This document shows, one piece after another, positions 4,618-5,228 of a stretch of DNA of 5,228 nt. The first letter of the stretch is position 1. Every line of letters begins with the position of its first letter. The position numbers were made by a program, and so were the translations under genes. The DNA lies in the NCBI GenBank assembly GCA_015228695.1, contig JADGDA010000190.1:1-5228 (forward strand), read 5' to 3'. The DNA comes from Alphaproteobacteria bacterium. Lineage in GTDB: Bacteria; Pseudomonadota; Alphaproteobacteria; Rhodospirillales; Rhodospirillaceae. The notes under the pieces were generated by a model. The model had not been told where the DNA came from and ran no database searches. It saw only the letters and a program-made list of their open reading frames with translations.

Positions 4618-5227
4618 ATGGGGCGAAGCCGAGGCCCCCCACCGTCGCCAGTCCCACCGCGCCCGAGTCGACCAGCCCCAGGATCGTCTTTTCGCGGAGT
4701 CCTCCCAGGGCGTAGACCGGGACCGGCGCAGCGCGGGTCCAGGCCGCGAACCGGACCCGTCCGATTCCGGCGGCTCCGGGATGGCTTTCGGTGGGAAACA
4801 CCGGCGACAGCAAGGCCGCATCGGCTCCGATCCGCCCGGCCCGGGCCAGGGCCGCCGGAGAATGGGCCGCCGCCGTCAACAACCGCCCACGGGAAAGCCA
4901 GACCCGGGCGGCGGGCGGGACTCGGGCCAGGCGCTCTGGCAGGTGCAGCCCGTGGGCGCCCACCTCCGCCGCCAACCGCCAGTCCTCGGAAACGATCAGA
5001 AACAGACCACGCCGACGGCACACGATGGACAGGGCGCGCGCAAGAGACTCCCGAACCGGTCCGGATGCGGACCGCAACACCACGCCCGCTCCTCTCGGCA
5101 GGCTCCGGGCCGCCGCCAGGGGATCGGGGCCGCGCCGGTCGTCGGTGAGCAGCAGCAACGACGGAAGCGCGCGTCCCGAACGGTGGGCGCGTGAATTGAG
5201 GACGAAAGCCAAATCTGCTAGGTTCAT
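4616..5227 (-). CDS. ThiE/TenI-family protein (thiamine phosphate synthase-like), divergent active site
   Basis: This 203-residue protein has the TIM-barrel layout of the ThiE/TenI family: LLLLTDD (24-30, first strand), VVLRSAS (49-55), LFLIVSED (75-82), AHGLHLPE (91-98), TAAAHS (118-123), LLSPVFPTESHPG (139-151), VPVYALGG (169-176) and GAVGLATVGGL (189-199). ThiE joins HMP-PP to the thiazole phosphate; TenI aromatises the thiazole. The C-terminal GG phosphate-binding region and PVFPT are kept, but the usual ThiE signatures QLREK, IND and GVHLGQxD read VLRSAS, VSED and GLHLPERL, and the Lys after PVFPT is replaced by His149. HLP resembles the VQLP of TenI. An unusual N-terminal extension of about 23 residues precedes the first strand. 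The ATG is at 5227-5225, one base from the window edge, so an upstream start cannot be excluded. Fold assignment is confident; the enzymatic activity is not. Confidence 0.85.
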   Translation of the reverse strand: MNLADLAFVLNSRAHRSGRALPSLLLLTDDRRGPDPLAAARSLPRGAGVVLRSASGPVRESLARALSIVCRRRGLFLIVSEDWRLAAEVGAHGLHLPERLARVPPAARVWLSRGRLLTAAAHSPAALARAGRIGADAALLSPVFPTESHPGAAGIGRVRFAAWTRAAPVPVYALGGLREKTILGLVDSGAVGLATVGGLGFAP

Positions 5228-5228
5228 C

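Noticed and set aside
4574..5194. 206-codon plus-strand frame opposite the ThiE/TenI-like gene
   Set aside because: It would start inside the porin 2 terminator region and has no domain, whereas the minus strand shows a full TIM-barrel pattern.

Overview
This GC-rich window looks like chromosomal DNA of an alphaproteobacterium, most likely from the Rhodospirillales (Rhodospirillum, Magnetospirillum and relatives). Three things point there: a DUF3576 lipoprotein gene directly upstream of leuS, large porins with an EPLKLGVSG N-terminus, and a dispersed palindromic repeat of the GTCATGGCCG...CGGCCATCCACG type. The placement rests on family knowledge and cannot be refined to species from sequence alone.

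Layout. Positions 1-1339 (minus strand) hold a two-gene unit: a small DUF3576-family lipoprotein (776-1339), then leuS, leucyl-tRNA synthetase, with one base between the stop and the leuS start. leuS runs off the left edge after 258 codons. Positions 1340-1692 are an intergenic region serving the divergent lipoprotein/leuS unit and the first porin; it is AT-richer than its surroundings and carries one clear short inverted repeat. Positions 1693-2970 and 3326-4564 (plus strand) are two paralogous outer-membrane porins in tandem, each with a Sec signal peptide, a C-terminal phenylalanine and its own strong intrinsic terminator. The 355-base gap between them holds terminator 1, a REP-like multi-hairpin repeat, and two further inverted repeats in the putative promoter/leader of porin 2. 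Positions 4616-5227 (minus strand) hold a ThiE/TenI-family protein convergent with porin 2, its stop codon lying inside the T-run of the porin 2 terminator.

How it works together. The DUF3576-leuS pair is probably co-transcribed and is housekeeping. The porins form an independent outer-membrane permeability locus that arose by tandem duplication. Differences between the copies include length changes at loop-like positions, while one 57-base block is identical even at synonymous sites, suggesting recent gene conversion or strong constraint. Terminator 1 and a separate leader imply that the copies can be expressed independently. The ThiE/TenI-like protein lacks many of the residues expected for HMP-PP binding, so its annotation as thiamine phosphate synthase should be doubted.

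I saw no mobile-element gene, CRISPR array, tRNA or rRNA. The window is mostly ordinary core genome; the points worth a second look are the porin pair and its regulatory gap, the degenerate ThiE/TenI protein, and a 15-base in-frame tandem duplication in leuS.
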